A stretch of DNA of 64,000 bases from Pseudomonas sp. G.S.17. Lineage in GTDB: Bacteria > Pseudomonadota > Gammaproteobacteria > Pseudomonadales > Pseudomonadaceae. The position numbers were made by a program, and so were the translations under genes. A model generated the notes under the pieces. It saw nothing but the letters and a program-made list of their open reading frames with translations, did no database searches and was not told the DNA's origin. The first letter of the stretch is position 1; every line of letters starts with the position of its first letter. Shown here piece by piece: positions 29,245-36,595 of the stretch. The DNA is taken from assembly GCF_038096165.1 (NCBI RefSeq), contig NZ_CP151076.1, forward strand, positions 6,011,501 to 6,075,500, read 5' to 3'.

Positions 29245-29835
29245 TTAGCGCTCCGTGGTTTTGCGGATTTCTTTCTCGTCCATCCACTCGGCCAGACCGC
29301 TTTCAACGTCGATCAATTGCAGGCTGAATTTGTAGAACACGTCCTTGTAATCGCTGCTGCGCTTGACGATGGAGCTGATCGAGCCTTCCAGGCGGTACTT
29401 GGCGGCGATCATGTTGCCGGTCTTGTTGACCGTCGATTGTTTGTACAGGCCGCTCTGGTTTTGCAGCTTGAGCTGATCGACCTGGCTTTGCATCTGGGTG
29501 TTGTCACTGGCGAAACGGGCGGTGCCGGTTTTCATCAGCTGGGTCTTGATCGACGTAGTGATCTCGCGGGTATCGATGTACTCGCTGGTCTTGTTCTTCA
29601 CGTCGTAGACCTGAACCACCGGGCGGCCTTGCAGGATGCCGGATTGCGCCAGGGAGCGGGTCATGGACTCGGCGATCATCTGCAAATCGGTCGAGCCGAA
29701 TTCGTTGGTCACGGTTTCCACAGCCTTGGTATCGCCGTAGTTGATGTTCTTGCTGCCCAGGGACGGGGAATTGTTGGCGCAACCGGTGGCCAGCAGGGCG
29801 ACGGCGGCGATGGAGCAAAGACGAATCGACAACAT
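29245..29835 (-). CDS. lpoB: Penicillin-binding protein activator LpoB-like lipoprotein
   Basis: This 196-residue lipoprotein (lipobox ATGC, Cys19) matches LpoB/YcfM, the outer-membrane activator of PBP1b in enterobacteria. The core reads DLQMIAESMTRSLAQSGILQGRPVVQVYDVKNKTSEYIDTREI, with a late domain AAKYRLEGSISSIVKR and FSLQLIDVESGLAEWMDEKEIRK. ycfL lies just upstream, as in E. coli. The real activator of PBP1b in P. aeruginosa is a different protein (LpoP), so the partner of this one is uncertain. Confidence 0.82.
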   Translation of the reverse strand: MLSIRLCSIAAVALLATGCANNSPSLGSKNINYGDTKAVETVTNEFGSTDLQMIAESMTRSLAQSGILQGRPVVQVYDVKNKTSEYIDTREITTSIKTQLMKTGTARFASDNTQMQSQVDQLKLQNQSGLYKQSTVNKTGNMIAAKYRLEGSISSIVKRSSDYKDVFYKFSLQLIDVESGLAEWMDEKEIRKTTER

Positions 29836-29873
29836 GCGAGAGTTCTCTTCAACTGAACAAAATAAGGGGTGGA

Positions 29874-30245
29874 TCAAGGCGTTTTCACTTCGAGGCGAAA
29901 GTCAGTCGCCTTCGGCACCGGCGCAATGGCAGGCAGGAAACTGGTCTGCGAGCCGTACAGCGTCAGGCTTTTCCAGCCCTCGGCATCGGCAACCGGGAAA
30001 CCGTCGTTGCCCAGCCAGGCGAAGCGGTAATACATCTGTTTGTTGCGGCTGCTGGTGTTATTGAGCTGCACATTGACGGTCAGAAAACCGTTTTCCCGGG
30101 CCACACGCATGGCGCCCACTTCGATGTTCTTCATGTCACCCATGGCGACAACTTTGCTCGCGGCACTACCGGGAGCGGGAGGCGGCGGGGTCGCGCATCC
30201 GGCGAGCAGGGCCAGCGCCAGCACGCCGAAAATCTTGATACGCAT
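29874..30245 (-). CDS. ycfL: YcfL family (DUF1425) lipoprotein
   Basis: This 123-residue lipoprotein (lipobox LAGC, Cys17) has a DUF1425 beta domain: LTVNVQLNNTSSRNKQMYYRFAWLGNDGFPV. Its function is unknown. It sits between the COG3014-like gene (13 bases) and lpoB (38 bases), in the conserved ycfL-lpoB order. The ATG at 30245 is chosen since it begins the signal peptide; the longer frame has no support. Confidence 0.85.
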   Translation of the reverse strand: MRIKIFGVLALALLAGCATPPPPAPGSAASKVVAMGDMKNIEVGAMRVARENGFLTVNVQLNNTSSRNKQMYYRFAWLGNDGFPVADAEGWKSLTLYGSQTSFLPAIAPVPKATDFRLEVKTP

Positions 30246-30258
30246 GGAATGTCTCCGA

Positions 30259-31656
30259 TCAGGGTTGTTTGGTAGTGGCCACGGCTTGTGGCAGGGACGA
30301 CGGCATGACATTGGCGGCCAGCCCGTCAGCGAAAACCTGATTGCCGATGGCGCGCAAGGCGATCACTTGATAACGCTGATCGACCTTGACCTGCACATGA
30401 GTGCCGCCCGTGGACGAAGGCAATATCACTTGATGGACGCCTTGCGGCAGACGCAGACGCGCGACCAGCGTGTTGTCCGGCAAGGTGCGCCAGGTGCGGG
30501 TGTCGGCGCCCTCAGTAATGGCCGAAGCAATGCCCACGGCCAGACCGGCCAGCGGATTCACGTCGTTGAGTTGCTTCTGCGCCACGCCGCGCGTGATCGC
30601 GCGGACCGTGGTGCGCAAAATGATGCCCGGCATGTCGTCACGCAGGGCGCGGCGCGACATGTCGGTGGTGCTGTTGAGCTTGGTCAGGTTGATCTGCTGG
30701 CCGTCGAGACCGATCTGCGAGAACGCTGCGGTTGAGGTGTCCGGCTTGATCACCGGGAACGACAGCGGCGTAATCACCAGATTGCCACTGATCGGCAACG
30801 GCAGCGGGATGCGCACTGAGTCGCGCGCCGGGGCAAAGCCGCTTTGCACCACGATCAGGACTTCGCTGTAGCCGTCCTTGCTTTGCGCATCGTCGAGTTT
30901 GAGCAGGGCTTCCTTGAGCAGCGGCGTGTTCGGACGCAACTCGGCAGCCTTGCGATAACCCGGTGCCGCCAGACCTTTTTCACCCAGCGCTTCATAAACG
31001 AAGCCTGACAGGTAATGACTGAACGCACTTTGGTAGCTGTTTTTCAAGCCGACGACTTCCGGCGCATCCAGGGACGCAACCGGATAGCCCTTCAGCTCAG
31101 TGAACTCGGTCTTCACGCCCTTGCTTTCGGCTTCCTGCTCACTCTTGAGGTATTCCTTGTCGCGCAGATCGGCGATCACGGCTTCACGCTCGTGAGTCTT
31201 CTTGATCTCGGTCCGTGCGCCTTCGAAATCGTTTTTGGCCAGCAGGTTCAGCGCCATCTGCGTGGTCAGCATGACCTTTTCGTAGTCATAGCCTTCGTAA
31301 CGACGGACCTTGTCGTTGACCAGGAAACTGCCGAACTGGGCCAGGTACTTGTCGGTGTCGAGCTTGACCGATTCTTCCCACTTGTAGACCACCAGATCGG
31401 CGGCGCGCCATGCGGTCTGGCTGCCAGCGAGATCGCCCTTGGCACGCAGCAACTCACCCTTCTCGAAGTAATAGAGCAGGTCTTTGTCGGCGCTGGTGTT
31501 GTTCTTCTCAAGAATGACCAACGCCCCATCAACGTTGCCGCTGACCAGGTTCTGGTTGGTTTCCTTGAGTTCATTATCGTAGCTGCGAAAGGCGGAACAG
31601 CCCGCCAATTGGATGGCAGCAATCAGCGTAAGCGCGGTCAAGGCACGAGATGACAT
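30259..31656 (-). CDS. COG3014-type outer-membrane lipoprotein, first gene of the LpoB cluster
   Basis: This 465-residue lipoprotein (lipobox LAGC, Cys20) has an N-terminal helical, TPR-like part (about 25-300; NLVSGNVDGALVILEKN, LLYYFEKGELLRAKGDLAGSQTAW, and KGLAAPGYRKAAELRPNTPLLKEAL). A beta-rich C-terminal part follows. The segment ILRTTVRAITRGVAQKQLN near residue 350 is typical of COG3014. Function unknown; in many gammaproteobacteria it is linked to lpoB and ycfL. The frame reaches 57 codons upstream but the lipobox fixes the ATG at 31656. Confidence 0.78.
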   Translation of the reverse strand: MSSRALTALTLIAAIQLAGCSAFRSYDNELKETNQNLVSGNVDGALVILEKNNTSADKDLLYYFEKGELLRAKGDLAGSQTAWRAADLVVYKWEESVKLDTDKYLAQFGSFLVNDKVRRYEGYDYEKVMLTTQMALNLLAKNDFEGARTEIKKTHEREAVIADLRDKEYLKSEQEAESKGVKTEFTELKGYPVASLDAPEVVGLKNSYQSAFSHYLSGFVYEALGEKGLAAPGYRKAAELRPNTPLLKEALLKLDDAQSKDGYSEVLIVVQSGFAPARDSVRIPLPLPISGNLVITPLSFPVIKPDTSTAAFSQIGLDGQQINLTKLNSTTDMSRRALRDDMPGIILRTTVRAITRGVAQKQLNDVNPLAGLAVGIASAITEGADTRTWRTLPDNTLVARLRLPQGVHQVILPSSTGGTHVQVKVDQRYQVIALRAIGNQVFADGLAANVMPSSLPQAVATTKQP

Positions 31657-31993
31657 AGAGCGTTCAATCCCTGAAATTCGATAGCAGGCCGAAGGCGTCG
31701 CGCTATTCAAGTCCGTTTGAATGAGCAGTTGCACTGCTCGATGGGCCTTCTTCCGCGTGTTGAAAAGCTGTCGGCGAAAAGAGAGAGCGCGGGATTGTAA
31801 ACGCTGAAGTAGCGATTTGACATCCATGTTGTGTGACCACTGTTACAAATTCTGCAATAAGTTCAATTTCTCGTCTCGAGACATGATCAGCGGTAGAACC
31901 CTGCGAGCGGTTGCCGGAACACGAATGGTATCCATCGTCTGAAACAGGTGAAACCAGACGTTTCCGGCATTGTTGTAGGCAAAGTTTCTTCGT
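31657..31993. other. Intergenic region with nested inverted repeats
   Basis: These 337 A/T-richer bases hold no gene I can support. Near the right end GCCGGAA (31913-31919) pairs with TTCCGGC (31962-31968). Inside, CGTCTG (31936-31941) pairs with CAGACG (31955-31960). The left part would hold the promoter of the COG3014-like gene. The region marks the left border of the accessory stretch. Confidence 0.5.
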
Positions 31994-32452
31994 TTAGTCA
32001 GCTTCGACGGACGTGCCTTGGTACTTCTCCCGTTTTATCGGGACTGCACTACGGCACTGGTCGTAACACAGTCGGCACCATGCCCCTTGGCGAATGTTGG
32101 TGAACCTTGCTTCCCACACATGACCTCGGGCACACGACCACTGCATCAACGTCTTCACACCTCTGTATTCCGTCGACAGGCATTGACCGCCCCTTTCCAC
32201 TGCTAGCTGGCGGGCGCTGTCGAGGCTCAATCGCGTGCTTGCCTTGAAACAGATCTCGCACCATCGGCCCAACATTATGTTGCTGCCTGTCGAGAGCCAT
32301 TCGTGGCCGGCATTACAGCGCAAGTGGTAGCGGTGTTGTATGCCTTGGTAGGTATCGCTCAGGCAGATGCCACCTCGCTGCTCGGCGGCGGCATGGATTC
32401 GCGCGAGGTCACGGCAGACTTGAAAGGGCGGTTCAGGCGACTTGTTGGTCAT
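31994..32452 (-). CDS. Two-unit zinc-ribbon protein (DUF4379-like)
   Basis: This 152-residue protein of unknown function is built from two similar units of about 55 residues. Each has a helix, RGGxCLSxxYxG, then C-x2-GH-x-W and, 11-14 residues later, WC-x2-C. Unit 1 metal ligands are Cys46, His50, Cys65 and Cys68; unit 2 are Cys107, His111, Cys126 and Cys129. This pattern resembles probable zinc-ribbon domains seen with mobile DNA endonucleases and phage proteins (PF14311 type). No nuclease domain is present here. A homologue lies at 33349-33828. The ATG has only a weak ribosome site. It is divergent from the BRO-N gene and its leader. Confidence 0.72.
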   Translation of the reverse strand: MTNKSPEPPFQVCRDLARIHAAAEQRGGICLSDTYQGIQHRYHLRCNAGHEWLSTGSNIMLGRWCEICFKASTRLSLDSARQLAVERGGQCLSTEYRGVKTLMQWSCARGHVWEARFTNIRQGAWCRLCYDQCRSAVPIKREKYQGTSVEAD

Positions 32453-32680
32453 TGGAATAGCCTGTGGCAGAGAGTGTGCGCCGTAGTATTCAGCTATCTC
32501 TCACGGCTTGAAATCAGACGATTCCGACTCGGCTGTAGGGCAAAAACCATCTTCCAGTCAGCCAAGACTGAAGCTTCTGTCCCCTCGGCATTCAGGCTTG
32601 CCCGGGGCATATCACGGCCATATTCTCCGCCTGCTGACGATTCAGCACCGGGTTTGGCGATCCGAATTAGAGCGTTCACA

Positions 32681-32869
32681 ATGTGCGAGCATTTCAAAAC
32701 CAGGTCGTTGATGGCTTGGTTTCGTAATGGCGGTTGTGTGTGGGAGACCTTCGGGTCTGCCGGATTTGCTCTTCTGCCGGTTCGCCAACCTGCACACAAC
32801 GGCCACCCTTTCTGTTTGGCGACGGTTTGGGCGGCGATGATGAAACAGAAGAGATTTTTACTGATATGA
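32681..32869 (+). CDS. Possible leader ORF coupled to the BRO-N gene
   Basis: This is a 62-codon frame (MCEHFKTRSLMAWFRNGG..., ending RFLLI) whose TGA overlaps the ATG of the BRO-N gene as ATGA. The segment is rich in hairpins, so it may be a structured leader RNA rather than a real protein. I recall similar leader frames upstream of BRO-family genes in other pseudomonads, but cannot verify this here. No clear ribosome site was seen. Confidence 0.35.
   Translation: MCEHFKTRSLMAWFRNGGCVWETFGSAGFALLPVRQPAHNGHPFCLATVWAAMMKQKRFLLI
32729..32804 (+). promoter_or_regulatory. Structured leader (long inverted repeat with inner UUCG hairpin) before BRO-N gene
   Basis: GGCGGTTGTGTG (32729-32740) pairs with CACACAACGGCC (32793-32804) with one mismatch. 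Inside it, AGACC-TTCG-GGTCT (32745-32758) is a perfect stem with the very stable UUCG tetraloop. This places a strong RNA structure 62-137 bases before the BRO-N start, fit for an antisense, attenuation or translation-control device. Confidence 0.55.
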
Positions 32870-33375
32870 CAGCAACCTTGCCGCACACCCCAATTTGCTT
32901 CACCCGCAACAAAACCCGACTCCACGCCCTGCTGATCGACAATCAGGCCTGGTTCTGCGCTCGTGATCTGGGGCATCTGATGGGCTTTTTTCTCGATGGG
33001 CGTCTGGCGCGCAAGCTTGACCCGGACCAACGTCAAACGCTGTGGCTATATCGCTACGGCGAAGCCGAGCAAGCGCTGATGCTCAGCGAGTCGGGCGTCT
33101 ACGCACTGCTGGTGTACCACCTGACTGATGCCAATCGGGGTTTGCGTGAATGGTTTGATCATCATGTCATTCCCGCACTGCGGGACCGGCCTGACCACGG
33201 CAACGTGCAGCGGCCGACCCTTGGCGTGCTGGATGGACCGGGCACTTCCCTGAGCTTGCTGCATTGGCGCAACGAGCCGCGGATCAGATTACGCGACATG
33301 CCCAGCGTTTTGCTCGATGCGCCCCGGCAACGCCGCTGGAACCTGCGCTCATGGTTTACTTCCCCGTCGACGTAA
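32866..33375 (+). CDS. BRO-N domain protein (phage antirepressor-like)
   Basis: This 169-residue protein has a BRO N-terminal domain (about residues 9-107): AWFCARDLGHLMG, the central MLSESGVYALLVYH and LREWFDHHVIPALR. BRO-N domains bind nucleic acid and are typical of phage antirepressors. The remaining 60 residues match no domain I know and end in basic/aromatic RQRRWNLRSWF. The ATG at 32866 overlaps the leader ORF stop; homologues begin close to here. The 3' end overlaps the convergent zinc-ribbon gene by 27 bases. No other phage gene lies nearby, so this is a stand-alone or remnant element. Confidence 0.8.
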   Translation: MTATLPHTPICFTRNKTRLHALLIDNQAWFCARDLGHLMGFFLDGRLARKLDPDQRQTLWLYRYGEAEQALMLSESGVYALLVYHLTDANRGLREWFDHHVIPALRDRPDHGNVQRPTLGVLDGPGTSLSLLHWRNEPRIRLRDMPSVLLDAPRQRRWNLRSWFTSPST

Positions 33376-33828
33376 GTTCGTTGTCGAGGTTGGCCGGCGA
33401 CCGGGTTTCATCGGCTGGTCGCCGGTATCGATTGCCGGGTTCTGGTCTTCCAGGGATTTGAGCAGCGCGTCGCGTTCGGCCTTGCGGCAAATCCGGCACC
33501 AATCCCCGGCGCGGGTCTGGCTCAGGCTTTGTTCCCAGGTATGACCCTCGCGGCATTGCCAGGGCAGTTTCACCAATGAGTTGCTGTAGTGGGTCGCCAG
33601 GCATCTACCGCCGCGTTCCTGCGCGTGTTGACGTGCATCGTCCAGGGAAAGTGAGCGCGTCTGGTGGCAGCACAGGCGGCACCAATTGCCGCGATTGCCG
33701 AACAGCGCCGGGGCCGACCATTCGTGGCCGAATTCACAGCGATAGTGATGCATCTTTTCATCCCCGCTGAAGCTTTCGCTGAGCAATACGACGCGTGATC
33801 TTGGGGACGGCGATGGCAAATTGTTCAT
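33349..33828 (-). CDS. Second two-unit zinc-ribbon protein (DUF4379-like)
   Basis: This 159-residue homologue of the protein at 31994-32452 has two metal units, C31-GH(34-35)-C50-C53 and C92-GH(95-96)-C111-C114. Unit 2 keeps the helix-RGGxCLA lead-in; unit 1 has lost it and begins after a Pro/Ser-rich start (MNNLPSPSPRS). The C-terminus is basic (KPGRRPTSTTNLRRRGSKP), which fits nucleic-acid binding. The ATG at 33828 follows GAGACCTGCAG; the 41 upstream codons look non-coding. Function unknown. Confidence 0.7.
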   Translation of the reverse strand: MNNLPSPSPRSRVVLLSESFSGDEKMHHYRCEFGHEWSAPALFGNRGNWCRLCCHQTRSLSLDDARQHAQERGGRCLATHYSNSLVKLPWQCREGHTWEQSLSQTRAGDWCRICRKAERDALLKSLEDQNPAIDTGDQPMKPGRRPTSTTNLRRRGSKP

Positions 33829-33989
33829 CTGCAGGTCTCTGCTCGCGCTGACGAAAAGGCGCGAAAAGTGTCGCCACAGATTATTCAAAGCCCGGCTAAA
33901 AAATGGAGTCGGAAAAAGCCGCAAATGACGTAGGACGCGTTTCGGCCTCAAGGAGGCAATTGCTTACAGCGCGCTCTTTCATCTCAATC

Positions 33990-34023
33990 TCGCAATATTC
34001 AGTAACTCGCAATATTCAGTAAC
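33990..34023. repeat. Perfect 17-base tandem repeat upstream of the iron permease
   Basis: TCGCAATATTCAGTAAC occurs twice head to tail, with no mismatch, about 80 bases before the FTR1 gene start. It may be a pair of regulator sites or a slipped duplication. A further A/T-rich stretch (GCATTCTTATTGAGATT, 34080-34096) next to the start codon vaguely resembles a Fur site. Confidence 0.7.
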
Positions 34024-34101
34024 AAACTTCGACCAAAGCCTTGAGTAGCAGCCCCCGTAAGTGAACAATGTAATACCACGCATTCTTATTGAGATTCACC
34101 G

Positions 34102-35997
34102 ATGCCCTTGCGCTCCCGTTTTCTGGCCTGGTTGATGCTGCCTGTGTTGACCGTCTGCAGTTTCAACCTGTTGGCCGACGCCACCGATGGCGCAGCGCAG
34201 GCGTTGCATTTGCTCGATTACATCGGCGCGGACTACCCGGCCACCGTGGTCGACGGCAAGGTTGTCGATGCCTCCGAGTATCGCGAGCAAGTTGAGTTTC
34301 TGGGGGTTTTGCAGGGCCTTGTAGTGGCCTTGCCACAACGGGCCGAGCGTGGCGAGCTTGAAAAAGGCGTCGCCAGCCTCGCCGATGCGGTGGCCAGGAA
34401 GCAGGACGGCGCCGCGGTTGCGCGTCAGGCGCGGCAACTGGGCGCAAGACTGGCGGTGGCTTATGAAGTGAGTCAGGCGCCGGCGATCACGCCGGACCCG
34501 GCACGTGGCGCGCCGCTGTACGCGCAACACTGTTCGGTTTGCCATGGTGACGCGGGCGCCGGGGATGGTCCGGCCGGGATCGGTCTGGAGCCGCCACCGG
34601 CCAATCTGCGCAATGCGGCACGCCTTGATCGCCTGAGCCTTTACGACATCTACAACACCTTGGGTCTTGGCGTTTCGGGGACCGATATGCCGGCCTTCGC
34701 CGATCAGCTCGACGACCGCCAGCGTTGGGACGTGGCAACGTACATCGCCGGTTTCAGTGCCCAGGCAGTTACGGCGCCGGGCAAGACTTATAACCTTGCT
34801 GATCTGGCGCGCCAAACCCCATCTGAAGTCAGCGCTGCCGAAGGTGCGCCAGCCGCCGCGACCTTCCGCGCCCAGCGTGCGCAGCCGCCGCAGGTGCAGC
34901 GTGGTCCGGCGCAGTTGCTCGATTACACCAGCCAGACTCTGGACAAGAGCCTCGCGGCGTATCGCGCAGGTGATCACGAACAGGCTTACGATTTGTCGGT
35001 AGCGGCTTATCTGGAAGGCTTTGAACTGGTCGAAAGTTCGCTGGATAACGTCGATACCAACGTGCGCAAGGACACGGAAAAAGCCCTGATGGCTTACCGT
35101 CAGTCGTTGCAGGACGGCTTACCGGTGGCGCAGGCCGAGCAAAAGCTGGAGTTCGCCAAAGGCAAGCTCAAGGAATCGGCGGGGTTGCTGGGCAGCGACG
35201 GTTTGAGCACTTCCCTGAGCTACATTTCCGGCCTGTTGATTCTGCTGCGTGAAGGCCTGGAAGCGATTCTGGTACTGGCCGCGATCCTCGCGTTCCTGCG
35301 CAACACCGGCCAGGAGTCTGCGGTGCGCAGCGTCAACATCGGTTGGGCGCTGGCCTTGGTCGCCGGTTTGGCAACCTGGGCGCTGGCGGCGTACGTGATT
35401 GACGTCAGCGGCGCCCAGCGTGAATTGCTCGAAGGCGCAACGGCGCTGTTCGCCAGCGTGATGGTGCTGTGGCTCGGCGTGTGGATGCATGACCGGCGCC
35501 ACGCGGCGGCCTGGCAGGATTACATCAAGAGCAGCCTGGTCGGCGGCGGCGGGCGCTTCGGTTTTGCGATCCTGGCGTTCTTTTCGGTTTATCGCGAGCT
35601 GTTCGAAGTGATCCTGTTTTACGAAACCCTCTGGCTGCAGGCCGGTCCTGCGGGTCATAACGCAGTATTGGCCGGTGGCGCGACGGCGCTGGTATTGCTG
35701 ATCGGCCTGGCGTGGATCATCCTGCGCGGCTCGGCGAAATTGCCACTGGCGCTGTTCTTCGGCATCAACGCTGCGTTGCTTTGCGCTCTTTCGGTGGTGT
35801 TCGCCGGACATGGCGTCAAAGCGCTGCAAGAAGCCGGCATTTTCGGCACGCGGCCGGTGCCGTTCTTCGAGTTCGACTGGCTGGGGATTCATGCCGACGC
35901 TTACTCGCTGAGCGCCCAGCTCATTGCCCTGATTGCGATTGCCGTGTTGTATGGCCGTAGCTGGCTGGCGGAAAAGCGCCGGACGCAGGTGGCGTAA
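34102..35997 (+). CDS. Cytochrome c-FTR1 fusion iron permease
   Basis: This 631-residue protein has a signal peptide (about 1-25), then a c-type cytochrome domain (about 130-230) with heme site C144-S-V-C147-H148 and a distal Met in GTDMPAF. A helical linker follows (about 270-365), then an FTR1 permease domain of seven helices (about 370-625). Both iron-binding motifs are present: REGLE (383-387) and the variant RELFE (498-502). The fused cytochrome probably oxidises Fe2+ before transport, doing the job of the separate EfeO/EfeB or Fet3 partner. It stands alone. Tandem repeats and a possible Fur-like site lie upstream. Confidence 0.9.
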   Translation: MPLRSRFLAWLMLPVLTVCSFNLLADATDGAAQALHLLDYIGADYPATVVDGKVVDASEYREQVEFLGVLQGLVVALPQRAERGELEKGVASLADAVARKQDGAAVARQARQLGARLAVAYEVSQAPAITPDPARGAPLYAQHCSVCHGDAGAGDGPAGIGLEPPPANLRNAARLDRLSLYDIYNTLGLGVSGTDMPAFADQLDDRQRWDVATYIAGFSAQAVTAPGKTYNLADLARQTPSEVSAAEGAPAAATFRAQRAQPPQVQRGPAQLLDYTSQTLDKSLAAYRAGDHEQAYDLSVAAYLEGFELVESSLDNVDTNVRKDTEKALMAYRQSLQDGLPVAQAEQKLEFAKGKLKESAGLLGSDGLSTSLSYISGLLILLREGLEAILVLAAILAFLRNTGQESAVRSVNIGWALALVAGLATWALAAYVIDVSGAQRELLEGATALFASVMVLWLGVWMHDRRHAAAWQDYIKSSLVGGGGRFGFAILAFFSVYRELFEVILFYETLWLQAGPAGHNAVLAGGATALVLLIGLAWIILRGSAKLPLALFFGINAALLCALSVVFAGHGVKALQEAGIFGTRPVPFFEFDWLGIHADAYSLSAQLIALIAIAVLYGRSWLAEKRRTQVA

Positions 35998-36000
35998 ATT

Positions 36001-36092
36001 TGTGGGAGCAAGCTTGCTTGCGAAGGTTGTGTTTCAGGCACTAAAGATTTGTGCCGGACTTATCTGCCTTTTCGCGAGCAAGCCGCTCCCAC
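36001..36092. repeat. REP-like inverted repeat (GGGAGC...GCTCCC family)
   Basis: The left arm is GTGGGAGCAAGCTTGCTTGC. The right arm ends CGCGAGCAAGCCGCTCCCAC and has a small deletion in its core. It starts three bases after the FTR1 gene stop. Confidence 0.8.
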
Positions 36093-36123
36093 GTGAATCA
36101 ACAACTGCTTACAGGAACCCCCA

Positions 36124-36573
36124 ATGCGCGTCTGGATCGATGCTGACGCTTGCCCCAAGCCGGCCAAGGATCAAGTCATCAAGTTCGCCTTGAAACGTCA
36201 ATTCGAGGTGGTGCTGGTGGCGGGACAGAGTCAGATCAAGCCGACTTATAGCCTGGTCAAACTGATCGTGGTGCCCAGCGGGCCGGATGCGGCGGATGAT
36301 TACCTGGTCGAGCATGCGGTGCCCGGCGAGCTAGTGATTTGCAGCGACGTGCCGCTGGCCGACAGACTGGTCAAGAAAGGCGTCGCGGCCCTTGATCCGC
36401 GCGGCAAGGAGTTCGACGCGCAGAACATGGGCGACCGGCTGGCGGTGCGCAACTTATTTACTGATCTGCGTGATCAAGGGCAAATGGGCGGCGGCCCGCC
36501 ACCGTATGGCGACCGGGAAAAACAGGCGTTCGCCAACTCGCTGGACCGGATTTTGACGCGGCTAACGCGTTGA
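36124..36573 (+). CDS. yaiI: YaiI/YqxD family protein (DUF188)
   Basis: This 149-residue protein matches DUF188: MRVWIDADACPKPAKDQVIKFA, CSDVPLADRLVKKG and GPPPYGDREKQAFANSLDRIL. The acidic N-terminal motif (WIDADACP) suggests a PIN-like nuclease fold, but no activity is established. The ribosome site ACAGGAACCCCCA precedes the ATG. It is convergent with elbB, 22 bases apart. Confidence 0.9.
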   Translation: MRVWIDADACPKPAKDQVIKFALKRQFEVVLVAGQSQIKPTYSLVKLIVVPSGPDAADDYLVEHAVPGELVICSDVPLADRLVKKGVAALDPRGKEFDAQNMGDRLAVRNLFTDLRDQGQMGGGPPPYGDREKQAFANSLDRILTRLTR

Positions 36574-36595
36574 TGGCTTGGGATCTTCCGTTGGA

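Noticed and set aside
32303..32680. Upstream extension of the leader ORF
   Set aside because: It runs antisense through the first zinc-ribbon gene and has no ribosome site; only the last 62 codons near the BRO-N start are worth listing.
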